In this document: in pieces, positions 34,383 to 41,678 of the stretch
Layout: each line of letters begins with the position of its first letter
Numbering within the stretch: position 1 is the stretch's first letter
Assembly: GCA_045544955.1 (NCBI GenBank)
Contig: JAZPZY010000071.1
Location: 32,484 to 96,483, forward strand
Direction: 5' to 3'
DNA length: 64,000 nt
Source of the DNA: SIG701 sp045544955
Lineage (GTDB): Bacteria; Bacillota; Clostridia; Oscillospirales; CAG-272
Notes under the pieces: generated by a model
Seen by the model: the letters and a program-made list of their open reading frames with translations, nothing else
Databases searched by the model: none
What the model was told of the DNA's origin: nothing
Made by a program: the position numbers and the translations under genes

Positions 34383-34454
34383 TTTTCGTATTCCTCCGTC
34401 AAGAGAATCCCTTTTGTAAAACGCAGATTCTACCGCATTTTATTTCTTTATTAT

Positions 34455-34484
34455 ATTATAGTCCATGTGTGCTGTCCTTGTCAA
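34455..34484 (-). promoter_or_regulatory. Promoter of yicC-remA-gmk-rpoZ
   Basis: Minus-strand consensus TTGACA (34479-34484), 18-bp spacer, consensus TATAAT (34455-34460), about 70 bases before yicC. Confidence 0.82.
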
Positions 34485-34514
34485 CTTTTTCTGTGCATTT
34501 TTGGTATAAACGTA

Positions 34515-34544
34515 AAAAAAACAGGCGTGCTTCGCCTGTTTTTT
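34515..34544 (-). terminator. Terminator after the membrane-protein gene
   Basis: A 12-base stem including A/T ends (34515-34526 with 34533-34544) around TGCTT, followed on the minus strand by T-rich sequence. Confidence 0.82.
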
Positions 34545-34561
34545 GATATATTCGTGAGGGA

Positions 34562-35107
34562 TCATTCCCGCAGACTTTTGATTCTCAGCCGCCGGCGGAA
34601 TCGGACCAGGTATACGGTGATGCAGGCGGTCAGTGCGAAATCGTACATCACGAATACGACGTTGCCCAAGAGAAGTTCTAAAACTGCAAACGTATAGCCG
34701 GCACCGCTCAATCCAAGTATCTTCTGGGCAATGAGAATAAAGAGCAGCTGCAGCGTGTTGAACAGGGAGAGCTTCAGCGTCCATACGATCGCCGGATGAT
34801 ACTTTTCAAATCCTGCCTTAGCAATGGGATAAAACCCGCCCAGCAGATACAGAAACGCCGCCGTTTTGGACGGCAGAAGGAGAAAGCAAAGGAGAGCCGT
34901 TGCACCCCACACCAGCCACGCCCAGCGGATGCCGATCTCGATCACGGCAAAAACGATGCAGAGCGAGGCGAAGATCAGCATGGACAGATCGAGAATATCC
35001 GTCACGGCACCGATCAGCATGAAGACCACGCCCAAAGCGGAAAGCAGACTGCAGACCGCCACCCGCCGCGTGCGGAGACTGTTTTTGAATAACGGACTTT
35101 TTTTCAT
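34562..35107 (-). CDS. Uncharacterised multi-pass membrane protein
   Basis: The 181-residue protein has five or six predicted membrane helices (AVCSLLSALGVVFMLIGAV, then MLIFASLCIVFAVIEIG, then WLVWGATALLCFLLLP and others) with a short basic N-terminus and a basic C-terminal tail (RFRRRLRIKSLRE). The size and helix number recall ECF-transporter S components and similar small channels, but no substrate motif is clear. ATG 35107 follows GAGGTGG. The start is 13 bases downstream of the DnaJ-like gene's stop, so it belongs to the DUF5685-DnaJ operon. Function unknown. Confidence 0.75.
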   Translation of the reverse strand: MKKSPLFKNSLRTRRVAVCSLLSALGVVFMLIGAVTDILDLSMLIFASLCIVFAVIEIGIRWAWLVWGATALLCFLLLPSKTAAFLYLLGGFYPIAKAGFEKYHPAIVWTLKLSLFNTLQLLFILIAQKILGLSGAGYTFAVLELLLGNVVFVMYDFALTACITVYLVRFRRRLRIKSLRE

Positions 35108-35120
35108 GAAAACCACCTCG

Positions 35121-35750
35121 TCAGCAGCAGCGGATCAGATCGCCGCCGCAGCATTCACATAGACAGTCCGCACAGATGAGGGAAGTGCAGATGTCCATCC
35201 CGGAGCAGCCGCCGGTGTATTGCCGGGTGGTGTAGGGAGAGCCGTATGAGGAGGCAGAGGAGCGCATACGCTGTTTTGCTGCACGGTATTCCGCATTGCC
35301 CGGATCCATGTAGCAGGCGGTCTCGATGTGTTTTTGTGCATCGAAGAAAAAGCCCCGCTGCATCAGAACGCAGCCCTTGAGAAAATTCCATTCCGCCCCC
35401 CGTTGGCTTTGCGGCGTGGCGTCCAGAATCAACTCCGCCTCGGCGAAATGCCCCATGTTGAATAACTGGCGCACCTTGGCAAAATCGCCGTTTTCGTATT
35501 GCTGACCAGAAAAACCGCTGCCGCCCGGATTGTAGTAAGTACTGCCGCTGTACGAGCCGCCGGCACGCTGTTTCTGAATGGCGTCGTACGCCTCGTTGAC
35601 TTCCTTCATTTTTTCTTCTGCTACGTCGGCAAGATTGCTGTCGGCATAGTTATCCGGATGATACTTGCGTGCCAGTGCACGGTAGGCTTTCTTTATATCT
35701 TCATCCGTGGCGTCCCGTGCTACGCCAAGTACAGTGTATGGATCTTTCAT
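35121..35750 (-). CDS. J-domain protein with Cys-rich C-terminus
   Basis: The 209-residue protein opens with a J domain (residues 1-65: PYTVLGVARDATDEDIKKAYRAL, with HPD at about 31-33) that should stimulate a DnaK ATPase. A Gly/Ser/Tyr linker follows, then two TPR-like helices (FAEAELILDATPQ, FDAQKHIETACYMDPGNAEY), and a last stretch of about 30 residues with nine or more Cys, including CLCECC and RCC. The canonical DnaJ zinc finger and C-terminal barrels are missing, so this is a specialised class C J protein. It is encoded between a DUF5685 gene and a membrane-protein gene; the Cys tail may bind metal, which is inference. Confidence 0.85.
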   Translation of the reverse strand: MKDPYTVLGVARDATDEDIKKAYRALARKYHPDNYADSNLADVAEEKMKEVNEAYDAIQKQRAGGSYSGSTYYNPGGSGFSGQQYENGDFAKVRQLFNMGHFAEAELILDATPQSQRGAEWNFLKGCVLMQRGFFFDAQKHIETACYMDPGNAEYRAAKQRMRSSASSYGSPYTTRQYTGGCSGMDICTSLICADCLCECCGGDLIRCC

Positions 35751-35813
35751 AGAATCGTTTTGTAAAGTCGTCCTTTCGGTGATACTGCGTATATCTGCAG
35801 CCGGAAATGTAGT

Positions 35814-36737
35814 TCAGGAAAGTGCCAGCACCCGTTTGAGCTCGGCCGGCATGCCAAGATAAGCGATGTTTTTCACAATTTCGGCCGTTTCGCTTTGGCA
35901 GCGGGAAAAATCCAGCAGTTCCAGTGCGTTTTGAAGACGGAAAAGATCGTTCAGTGCGGCGACGTAAATTCCGTCTGCCACGTCCCGACGCAAGCAGAAC
36001 TTTTCGAACGTACGGCCGCGTCGATCGGAAACCGCCCGTTTTTCCAAAAGCGGCCGATCCTCCGTATCCGTACCGTACAGTCGCAAAATGGGATTGTACG
36101 CACCGGACTTGCTGTCCTTGCCGGCATCGTCTGCGGCGTCAATTACGTAGATGAACCGTCCCACCGCATGCCCGACTTCCCGTGCGATCCTCGCTTCGGT
36201 GCCGGAAAGATCATAGGCGAATACGTCTCCCAAAAGCGTGCCGAAGGTGTCAGCCGTCATATCAAGCGAGGCACAGCCGGCCCGTTCCAGATCGGAAAGT
36301 GTCTGCAGGGAATCCCGTACGGCATCCTCCAGCGGATCCATGCCCACAGCCTTTTTCCGGATAGCCCGAGCGGCTGGAGTAAGCACCCGTGCCGCTGCCC
36401 GTTTCATTCCGGCCTCGTCCGCCAGATCGTCGGAGAGCTTTGCTTCGTTCAGAACGGCGGCGGCTCGGGCGGCATAGGCGAACACGTCGTTATCGGCTGC
36501 CATTATGCGTGGCTTCAATGGATGTACCATGCACCGATGGGTTTCCATCGTAAAGGAAGCACCCGTCAGTGCGGCACGGAAGGCACAGAGAAACACGAAA
36601 TCGTAACTCAGCGTCATCCGGGAGGCACAGCCGGTATGCCGTCCCAAGGCACGGCAAAGACCGCAGTAGAGAGCGCGGTAGAATTCATTCTCGCACACAC
36701 GCATCTCGCTTACCAGCGGCCGGATATAGCCAAACAC
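35814..36737 (-). CDS. DUF5685-family protein
   Basis: The 307-residue protein matches DUF5685, a family of unknown function seen in Clostridia. The N-terminus has GYIRPLVSEM, then YRALYCGLCRALGRHTG with a CxxC, then SYDFVFLC; the middle and end are helical with several Asp pairs, including YVIDAADDAGKDSKSGAYNP, which suggests a helical metal- or phosphate-binding active site. It starts with GTG behind GAGGGG, and a TATAAT box lies at 36777-36782. It heads the operon DUF5685-DnaJ-membrane protein. The enzyme activity is not known. Confidence 0.82.
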   Translation of the reverse strand: MFGYIRPLVSEMRVCENEFYRALYCGLCRALGRHTGCASRMTLSYDFVFLCAFRAALTGASFTMETHRCMVHPLKPRIMAADNDVFAYAARAAAVLNEAKLSDDLADEAGMKRAAARVLTPAARAIRKKAVGMDPLEDAVRDSLQTLSDLERAGCASLDMTADTFGTLLGDVFAYDLSGTEARIAREVGHAVGRFIYVIDAADDAGKDSKSGAYNPILRLYGTDTEDRPLLEKRAVSDRRGRTFEKFCLRRDVADGIYVAALNDLFRLQNALELLDFSRCQSETAEIVKNIAYLGMPAELKRVLALS

Positions 36738-36897
36738 AAACTGTCATCCCCTCGCACCCGTCGTTTCCATGAGACTATTATACAGTATGTTTTGCGGAAT
36801 CTCATAAAATTACCATGGACAAACTGTAAACTCTTCGGAAGAATCCGTTCAAAAAACAGGGCAGGAGATATTTTTGCCCACATTTCAAAAAAAACTA

Positions 36898-36926
36898 TTG
36901 ACAAAAGGAAAACCTTGTGGTATTAT
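36898..36926 (+). promoter_or_regulatory. Promoter of the tRNA cluster
   Basis: TTGACA (36898-36903), 17-bp spacer, TATTAT (36921-36926), 27 bases before tRNA-Gly. Confidence 0.8.
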
Positions 36927-36953
36927 ATTTAGGCGATGTTGAAAAACGCCTAT

Positions 36954-37027
36954 GCGGGTGTAGTTCAGTGGTAGAATTCCAGCCTTCCAAGCTGGTTATG
37001 TGGGTTCGATTCCCATCACCCGCTCCA
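36954..37027 (+). tRNA. tRNA-Gly (anticodon TCC)
   Basis: Acceptor GCGGGTG pairs with CACCCGC, anticodon stem CCAGC/GCTGG encloses CTTCCAA (anticodon TCC), GGTTCGATTCC T-arm, and an encoded CCA. First of three tRNA genes behind one promoter. Confidence 0.96.
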
Positions 37028-37056
37028 GTATCTTCATACGGGCGGCACGCTCTTTT

Positions 37057-37133
<77 letters not shown>

Positions 37134-37136
37134 TAT

Positions 37137-37214
37137 GGTGGATGTAGCTCAGTTGGTCAGTGCGCCAGGTTGTGGCCCTGGAGGTCGTGGGTTCGACCCC
37201 CATCATTCACCCCA
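37137..37214 (+). tRNA. tRNA-His (anticodon GTG)
   Basis: Acceptor GTGGATG pairs with CATTCAC; an extra 5' G and discriminator C give the histidine identity pair, and CCA is encoded. The anticodon stem CCAGG/CCTGG holds TTGTGGC (anticodon GTG). The D stem reads GCTC against GTGC, giving one T-T mismatch. It follows tRNA-Arg by three bases. Confidence 0.93.
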
Positions 37215-37230
37215 TGCGGCAAAGCCGCAG

Positions 37231-37266
37231 AAAGCACTCATACGAAAGTATGGGTGCTTTTGTTTT
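37231..37266 (+). terminator. Terminator of the tRNA cluster
   Basis: A 13-base stem with one mismatch (37231-37243 with 37248-37260) capped by GAAA and followed by TGTTTT. A smaller TGCGGC/GCCGCA hairpin precedes it at 37215-37229. Confidence 0.85.
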
Positions 37267-37272
37267 GCATAA

Positions 37273-37302
37273 AGAAAACACCCGCACCATACGGTGCGGG
37301 TG
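37273..37302 (-). terminator. Terminator of the orphan membrane gene
   Basis: A ten-base GC-rich stem (37279-37288 with 37293-37302) followed on the minus strand by TTTTCTTT. Confidence 0.8.
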
Positions 37303-37316
37303 AAACTTTCTGGAAG

Positions 37317-37961
37317 TCAATCGTTGCAGGAGATGCCTTCCGCTTCAAGAACTTTTATGTAGTGGAGTTTTAGGAAAGAAGGTGATCCCGCTCCTGCGAA
37401 TATGCACGCAAGGAGCAAAGTTAAAATTTGGCACATTATCTCACCTGTCAGCATGTCATAAACAGTATCAGGAATAAAAAAACGCCCCAGTATAACTCCA
37501 ATTGCCGAGAACACCACCAAATTCGAATACAATGGGTTGTTCTTTTTACCGATGTACTTATTTGTTTTACACTTTATGTAGCACACCAACAGTGAGATTG
37601 CTGCCAAAACTATCGGCAGAACACAAATATATGTGGGAATAGGTGTTTGAAAGCTAACCGCGAAGCTCAAAAAATTCAAAGTAAATAAAACCGTTGAAAA
37701 CGATGCGTTAACAGCATCAAACAGAACTCGCTTGTAAAAAGTCAAATTTCGAGATACAGCTATCATAATAACGAAATAACAAACAGCAATAATTTGAACA
37801 CTTATGGAAAAATACATGGGTGCCGGACCTCTGAAAAGCCCCGGCACACTGCACAAGATCGACAGAAAACAAATCCCCGCCGCTCCCAATAATAATCGTT
37901 CTCTGGTGTTTTTCGTATTGGTTCCGAGTTTTACAAAAGAACGATAGTTTTCTGTATTCAT
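37317..37961 (-). CDS. Orphan membrane protein, AT-rich
   Basis: I do not recognise this 214-residue protein. It has a soluble N-terminus of about 25 residues (NYRSFVKLGTNTKNTRERL), then about six membrane helices (LLLGAAGICFLSILCSVPG, ISVQIIAVCYFVIMIAV and others) with a positively charged loop (CKTNKYIGKKNNP). GGAGAGA precedes the ATG. The coding sequence is richer in A+T than its neighbours, uses fewer G/C third positions, and sits directly downstream of a tRNA cluster, a common insertion point for acquired genes. It may belong to small immunity or transport-like proteins, but nothing shows that. Confidence 0.65.
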   Translation of the reverse strand: MNTENYRSFVKLGTNTKNTRERLLLGAAGICFLSILCSVPGLFRGPAPMYFSISVQIIAVCYFVIMIAVSRNLTFYKRVLFDAVNASFSTVLFTLNFLSFAVSFQTPIPTYICVLPIVLAAISLLVCYIKCKTNKYIGKKNNPLYSNLVVFSAIGVILGRFFIPDTVYDMLTGEIMCQILTLLLACIFAGAGSPSFLKLHYIKVLEAEGISCND

Positions 37962-37996
37962 AGTTCTCTCCTGACTTCACCAAGAATTTCTCATTT

Positions 37997-38362
37997 TTAC
38001 TCCACCGTCTTGCAAGACACCAGATTTATGCCAGTCTCTATAAAATCCGCCGCGATCACTTCGCCCCGCTTTACGGGTGCTGTGACGCGGATCTTTTTGA
38101 TTTCCTCCATGGCACGGAACATAGCTTCCTTCGGGATCGGCTTGTCCGTCTTTACGGGGAGACGGCGATCCGTGTTGGAATCGATGGCCACCGTGGTGGT
38201 CAGCGTCCGGACGGGGTGGGTAAGCTCTGCCTCGGCATACGTCTTTCCCCGGGGACAGGTGTTGCCGGTCACGCTTACGACCGCACCGGTATCGTCCTGC
38301 TCCACCGTCAGCTTACAGCCGGCGGGGCATACGACGCACGTCAGATTCGTGATTTTGCTCAT
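37997..38362 (-). CDS. DUF1667-family protein of the glycerol-3-phosphate oxidoreductase operon
   Basis: The 121-residue protein has the DUF1667 pattern: NLTCVVCPAGCKLTV with CxxC-x3-C, then TGNTCPRGKTYAEAELTHPVR, and the PVKTDKPIPKE and VTAPVKRGEVIA segments. The four Cys probably bind an iron-sulfur cluster or zinc. It is nearly always encoded next to the two FAD enzymes found here, and is thought to be a small electron-transfer subunit; that role is inference. A frame start further upstream overlaps the preceding gene, and ATG 38362 has GGAGGG at slightly long spacing. Confidence 0.85.
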   Translation of the reverse strand: MSKITNLTCVVCPAGCKLTVEQDDTGAVVSVTGNTCPRGKTYAEAELTHPVRTLTTTVAIDSNTDRRLPVKTDKPIPKEAMFRAMEEIKKIRVTAPVKRGEVIAADFIETGINLVSCKTVE

Positions 38363-38366
38363 ACGC

Positions 38367-39656
38367 TTATTTACCCTCCACTTCTTCCAGATATACGGTG
38401 AGCTTTGCGGTACCGCTTTCACGGAGTGAGCGAACGGTTTCCGCAGGAATTTCCAGTTTTTCCATCTCTCCGGGTGCTACGGCAGCCTTCGTCCGCTTTA
38501 CGAGAATGTTTCCTTTGTCATCAGCCAAAATGAGACGTACTTTCTTATACGGATTTCCCACGCGGAAGAAGATCCGCACCGCATCGGCGCCGTCCCGGAG
38601 ATCCAGCCGCTGGGGCACCGTGTAGCGAACGCCGTATCCCGTTTCAACGGGCAGGGAAAGGAAAGTGCCATCCTCTTTTGAGAGGATCCGTGCCGCAGCC
38701 GCCTTGCCGGCGATTTCCGCTTCCTCGGATACAAAATCCACCAGATCGTGCACGTGGAGTGCGTTGCCGCAGGCGTAGATGCCCGGGGCGGAGGTTTCAC
38801 GGTACTGGTTGACGGAGGCACCGCCGGTGACGGGATCGAGGGCAATATCAGCACCCCGTGTCAGCTCGTTTTCGGGGATCAGTCCTACGGAAAGGAGAAG
38901 CGTGTCACATTCGATATACTGCTCCGTGCCGGGGATGGGACGGCGTCCATTGTTCTCGTCCACGGCGGCGATGGTTACGCCTTCCACCCGTTCTTTGCCG
39001 TGAATTTCGGTGACAGTGTGGGAAAGGTGCAGCGGAATCCCGAAATCATCAAGACACTGTACGATATTCCGGGTAAGTCCGCCGGAATAGGGCATCAGCT
39101 CGCACACACACAGCACCTTGGCACCTTCCAGCGTCATACGCCGTGCCATGATCAGACCGATATCGCCGGAGCCGAGGATCACCGCCTTGCGGCCCGGCAT
39201 ATAGCCGTCCATATTTACGTATCTCTGGGCACATCCGGCGGTGTATACGCCTGCCGGGCGGGTGCCGGGGATGGAAAGGGCACCGCGGGTACGCTCACGG
39301 CATCCCATGGCGAGAATCACGGCGTCTGCCTCCGCCCGGACAAATCCGGTAGAGGGGGATACAAAGCTTACGTGCCGGTCGTCCGTCAAAGAAAGCACCA
39401 TACAGTCTGTGGCAATGGGAATATTCCGTTCCCGTACCATGTCGATATACCGTCCGGCGTATTCCGGGCCGGAGAGTTCTTCCCCGAACCGGTGCAGACC
39501 GAATCCGGCGTGAATACACTGATTCAGAATACCGCCCGGCTCCGTGTCTCTTTCAAGAATTAGTATGTCCTCTGCCTTAACGCCTGCGTCAAAGGCAGAA
39601 ACGGCTGCGGCAAGTCCGGCCGGACCGCCGCCGATAATAATCAGCTTCTTATGCAT
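38367..39656 (-). CDS. FAD-dependent pyridine nucleotide-disulphide-type oxidoreductase
   Basis: The 429-residue flavoprotein has an N-terminal FAD motif (LIIIGGGPAGLAAAVSA), NQCIHAGFGLHRFG, a central NAD-binding motif (VILGSGDIGLIMARR) and the ATG-like IYACGNALHVHDLVDFVSEEA near the end. It resembles the second flavoprotein of anaerobic glycerol-3-phosphate dehydrogenase-type complexes of Clostridia and sarcosine oxidase alpha fragments. ATG 39656 follows GGAGGAGG and overlaps the upstream gene by eight bases; four bases separate it from the DUF1667 gene. Electron acceptor unknown. Confidence 0.87.
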   Translation of the reverse strand: MHKKLIIIGGGPAGLAAAVSAFDAGVKAEDILILERDTEPGGILNQCIHAGFGLHRFGEELSGPEYAGRYIDMVRERNIPIATDCMVLSLTDDRHVSFVSPSTGFVRAEADAVILAMGCRERTRGALSIPGTRPAGVYTAGCAQRYVNMDGYMPGRKAVILGSGDIGLIMARRMTLEGAKVLCVCELMPYSGGLTRNIVQCLDDFGIPLHLSHTVTEIHGKERVEGVTIAAVDENNGRRPIPGTEQYIECDTLLLSVGLIPENELTRGADIALDPVTGGASVNQYRETSAPGIYACGNALHVHDLVDFVSEEAEIAGKAAAARILSKEDGTFLSLPVETGYGVRYTVPQRLDLRDGADAVRIFFRVGNPYKKVRLILADDKGNILVKRTKAAVAPGEMEKLEIPAETVRSLRESGTAKLTVYLEEVEGK

Positions 39657-41109
39657 GTGAGGTATCCTCCTCCCGATCGTAAACGAGCCACGATCCTCCG
39701 CCGGTTTTGGTGATGCGGTCGAGGGTTGCGTTTTGCGTCTCTGCCAAAAGTGCCGCCGCACGTGGCGAGCAGAATCCGCCCTGACAGCGTCCCATGCCTG
39801 CCCGGCACCGCCGCTTCAGCATATCCAGATCCTTTGCCGGCAGGGGGGAGTGCATAGCCGTGAGAAGATCGCCTTCCGTTACCGTTTCGCACCGGCAGAT
39901 GATCCGTCCGAAGGCGGGATCCTTGCGGATAGCCTCGGTGCGTTCTTCGTCCGTCATTTCCGCAAAGCGTTTTACGTTGCCGTCTTTCCGGCAGGTGGGA
40001 ATATATCCATCTCTCGGCGTCAGCGTAAGTCCGTCCTCACGGAGCAGTTCTGTGATATATTCCGCTACGGCCGGCGAGGCGGCAAGGCCGGGGGATTCAA
40101 CCCCCACCGCTTCAATCACGCCGCGGTTTGTGTCGGAGATCCGGATGCAGAAATCGTGCGTGTCCGGGGTAGGCCGCACACCGGCGAAGGACGTGATGGC
40201 GTTTCTTGTGTTCACGGAAGGAACGAGCCGTCTGGCACCTGCCGTGATCTCCGCAATTCCGTCGGCTGTGACGGAGGTATCCTCCGCCTCCACTTCGTTT
40301 GCGTTGGGCCCGATCAGCAGATTGCCGTCCACCGTTTGGGTGACGAGAATGCCCTTTCCCTTGGAGGAGGGAGCAGGGAACAGCGTGGATGTGACGGTGC
40401 CGCCCACGGCCTTGTCCATGACGATATACTCGCCCCGGCGGGGGATGATCCGCACGCCGAGATCCGTATCGCCAAGCAAGGACGCCACTTCTGCGGAATG
40501 AACGCCTGCCGCGTTTACGATGCGGCGGGCGCGGATTGTGTCTTTACCGTTCGTTACGCACCATACACCGTTTTCATATACGGCATCGGTCACTGCAAAG
40601 TCAAAGAAGAAATCGGTTCCGTTTGTTGCGGCATTTTCTGCGGCGGCAATGGCAAGTCCGTACGGGCATACGATGCCGGCGGAGGGAGCCCACAACGATC
40701 CTACCGCTTCCTCGGAGACGTGCGGCTCCATGGACCGCAGTTCCTCTTTCGTGAGTATCCGAAGATCCGGCACGCCGTTCACAACGCCACGGTCGTATAA
40801 CGTGCGGAGCGTTTCCATGTCCTCCTCGTCGAACGCCACTACGTGCGAGCCGCAGTTTTTGTAGGATACGCTCAGCGTTTTGCAAATATCTGCCATCATG
40901 GCACAGCCTTTTACGTTCAGTTTTGCTTTCAGCGTGCCGGGGACGCAGTCGTAGCCGGCGTGCACGATGGCAGAATTGGCCTTGGTGGCACCGGATGCTA
41001 CGTCTGCACCTGCTTCCGCCACTGCAACCGAGCAGGTATATCTGGCAAGATGCCGTGCCGTCATGGTGCCGGTGATGCCCGCACCGATGATCAGAACGTC
41101 ATAAATCAT
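39649..41109 (-). CDS. Glycerol-3-phosphate dehydrogenase/L-2-hydroxyglutarate oxidase-type FAD enzyme with BFD-like [2Fe-2S] domain
   Basis: The 486-residue protein begins with DVLIIGAGITGTMTARHLARY (FAD-binding) and has the DAO-type substrate domain with SGATKANSAIVHAGYD and FAGVRPTPDTHDF. About residues 400-465 form a BFD-like [2Fe-2S] domain with CRCETVTEGD and GMGRCQGGFC. Together with the next two genes this is the GlpA-like three-gene operon of Clostridia thought to oxidise glycerol 3-phosphate anaerobically. No glycerol kinase or facilitator gene is present, so other alpha-hydroxy acids such as 2-hydroxyglutarate remain possible substrates. Confidence 0.88.
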   Translation of the reverse strand: MIYDVLIIGAGITGTMTARHLARYTCSVAVAEAGADVASGATKANSAIVHAGYDCVPGTLKAKLNVKGCAMMADICKTLSVSYKNCGSHVVAFDEEDMETLRTLYDRGVVNGVPDLRILTKEELRSMEPHVSEEAVGSLWAPSAGIVCPYGLAIAAAENAATNGTDFFFDFAVTDAVYENGVWCVTNGKDTIRARRIVNAAGVHSAEVASLLGDTDLGVRIIPRRGEYIVMDKAVGGTVTSTLFPAPSSKGKGILVTQTVDGNLLIGPNANEVEAEDTSVTADGIAEITAGARRLVPSVNTRNAITSFAGVRPTPDTHDFCIRISDTNRGVIEAVGVESPGLAASPAVAEYITELLREDGLTLTPRDGYIPTCRKDGNVKRFAEMTDEERTEAIRKDPAFGRIICRCETVTEGDLLTAMHSPLPAKDLDMLKRRCRAGMGRCQGGFCSPRAAALLAETQNATLDRITKTGGGSWLVYDREEDTSHA

Positions 41110-41150
41110 AGATTATCATCTCCTGTGATGTAATTCAGCTTTACTTTATC

Positions 41151-41179
41151 AGTATAGCACATTTTTATATTTTTTACAA
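41151..41179 (-). promoter_or_regulatory. Promoter of the FAD oxidoreductase operon
   Basis: Minus-strand TTGTAA (41174-41179), 17-bp spacer, TATACT (41151-41156) in the extended form TGCTATACT. It is divergent from the mrnC promoter, whose -10 region is nearly identical. Confidence 0.75.
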
Positions 41180-41212
41180 GAGAGAAAATTGTGTTTTAAC
41201 CTGTATCGTCTC

Positions 41213-41241
41213 TTGAAAAAAGAGGGAATCTGTGCTATACT
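41213..41241 (+). promoter_or_regulatory. Promoter of mrnC and the carboxypeptidase gene
   Basis: TTGAAA (41213-41218), 17-bp spacer, TATACT (41236-41241), again with extended TGCTATACT. Confidence 0.78.
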
Positions 41242-41272
41242 GAAAAAAACAGGAAAAACAAAGGAAGACGAA

Positions 41273-41677
41273 ATGATGGAAAAATCAAGCGGAGCGGATC
41301 TTTCCTCCATCAGTGCCGCACAGCTAGCCTATCTGGGCGATGCGGTGCTGGAGGTGCAGGTGCGTGGCCGGATCGTGGCAGACGGCGTGCAGAAGCCAAG
41401 CGAAGCGGCCCTTTCCTACGTAACCGCCGCCGCACAGAGCGACGCTTTGGAGCGTATCCTGCCGCTGCTCACTGAAGAGGAGAATGACGTATATCACCGC
41501 GGCCGCAACTGCGTCCACGCCAACGTACCGAAACGGGCAACCATGGCACAGTACCGGCGCGCTACCGGCTTTGAGGCGGTTTTTGGCTATCTGTATCTTA
41601 CGGGCGACACGGAGCGGATCCGTGTTCTGTTTGAGGCTGCCTATCCCAATGTGAATAATAACGAAACGGAGATTTGA
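41273..41677 (+). CDS. mrnC: Mini-ribonuclease III
   Basis: MrnC matures 23S rRNA in Firmicutes. The 134-residue protein is a single RNase III catalytic domain without a dsRNA-binding domain: LAYLGDAVLEVQVR (with the catalytic Asp), then RNCVHANVPKRATMAQYRRATGFEAVFGYLYLTGD in pattern, where E and D ligate Mg. The ATG pair at 41273 and 41276 follows AAGGAAGA; either could initiate. One base separates its stop from the carboxypeptidase start. Confidence 0.92.
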   Translation: MMEKSSGADLSSISAAQLAYLGDAVLEVQVRGRIVADGVQKPSEAALSYVTAAAQSDALERILPLLTEEENDVYHRGRNCVHANVPKRATMAQYRRATGFEAVFGYLYLTGDTERIRVLFEAAYPNVNNNETEI

Positions 41678-41678
41678 T

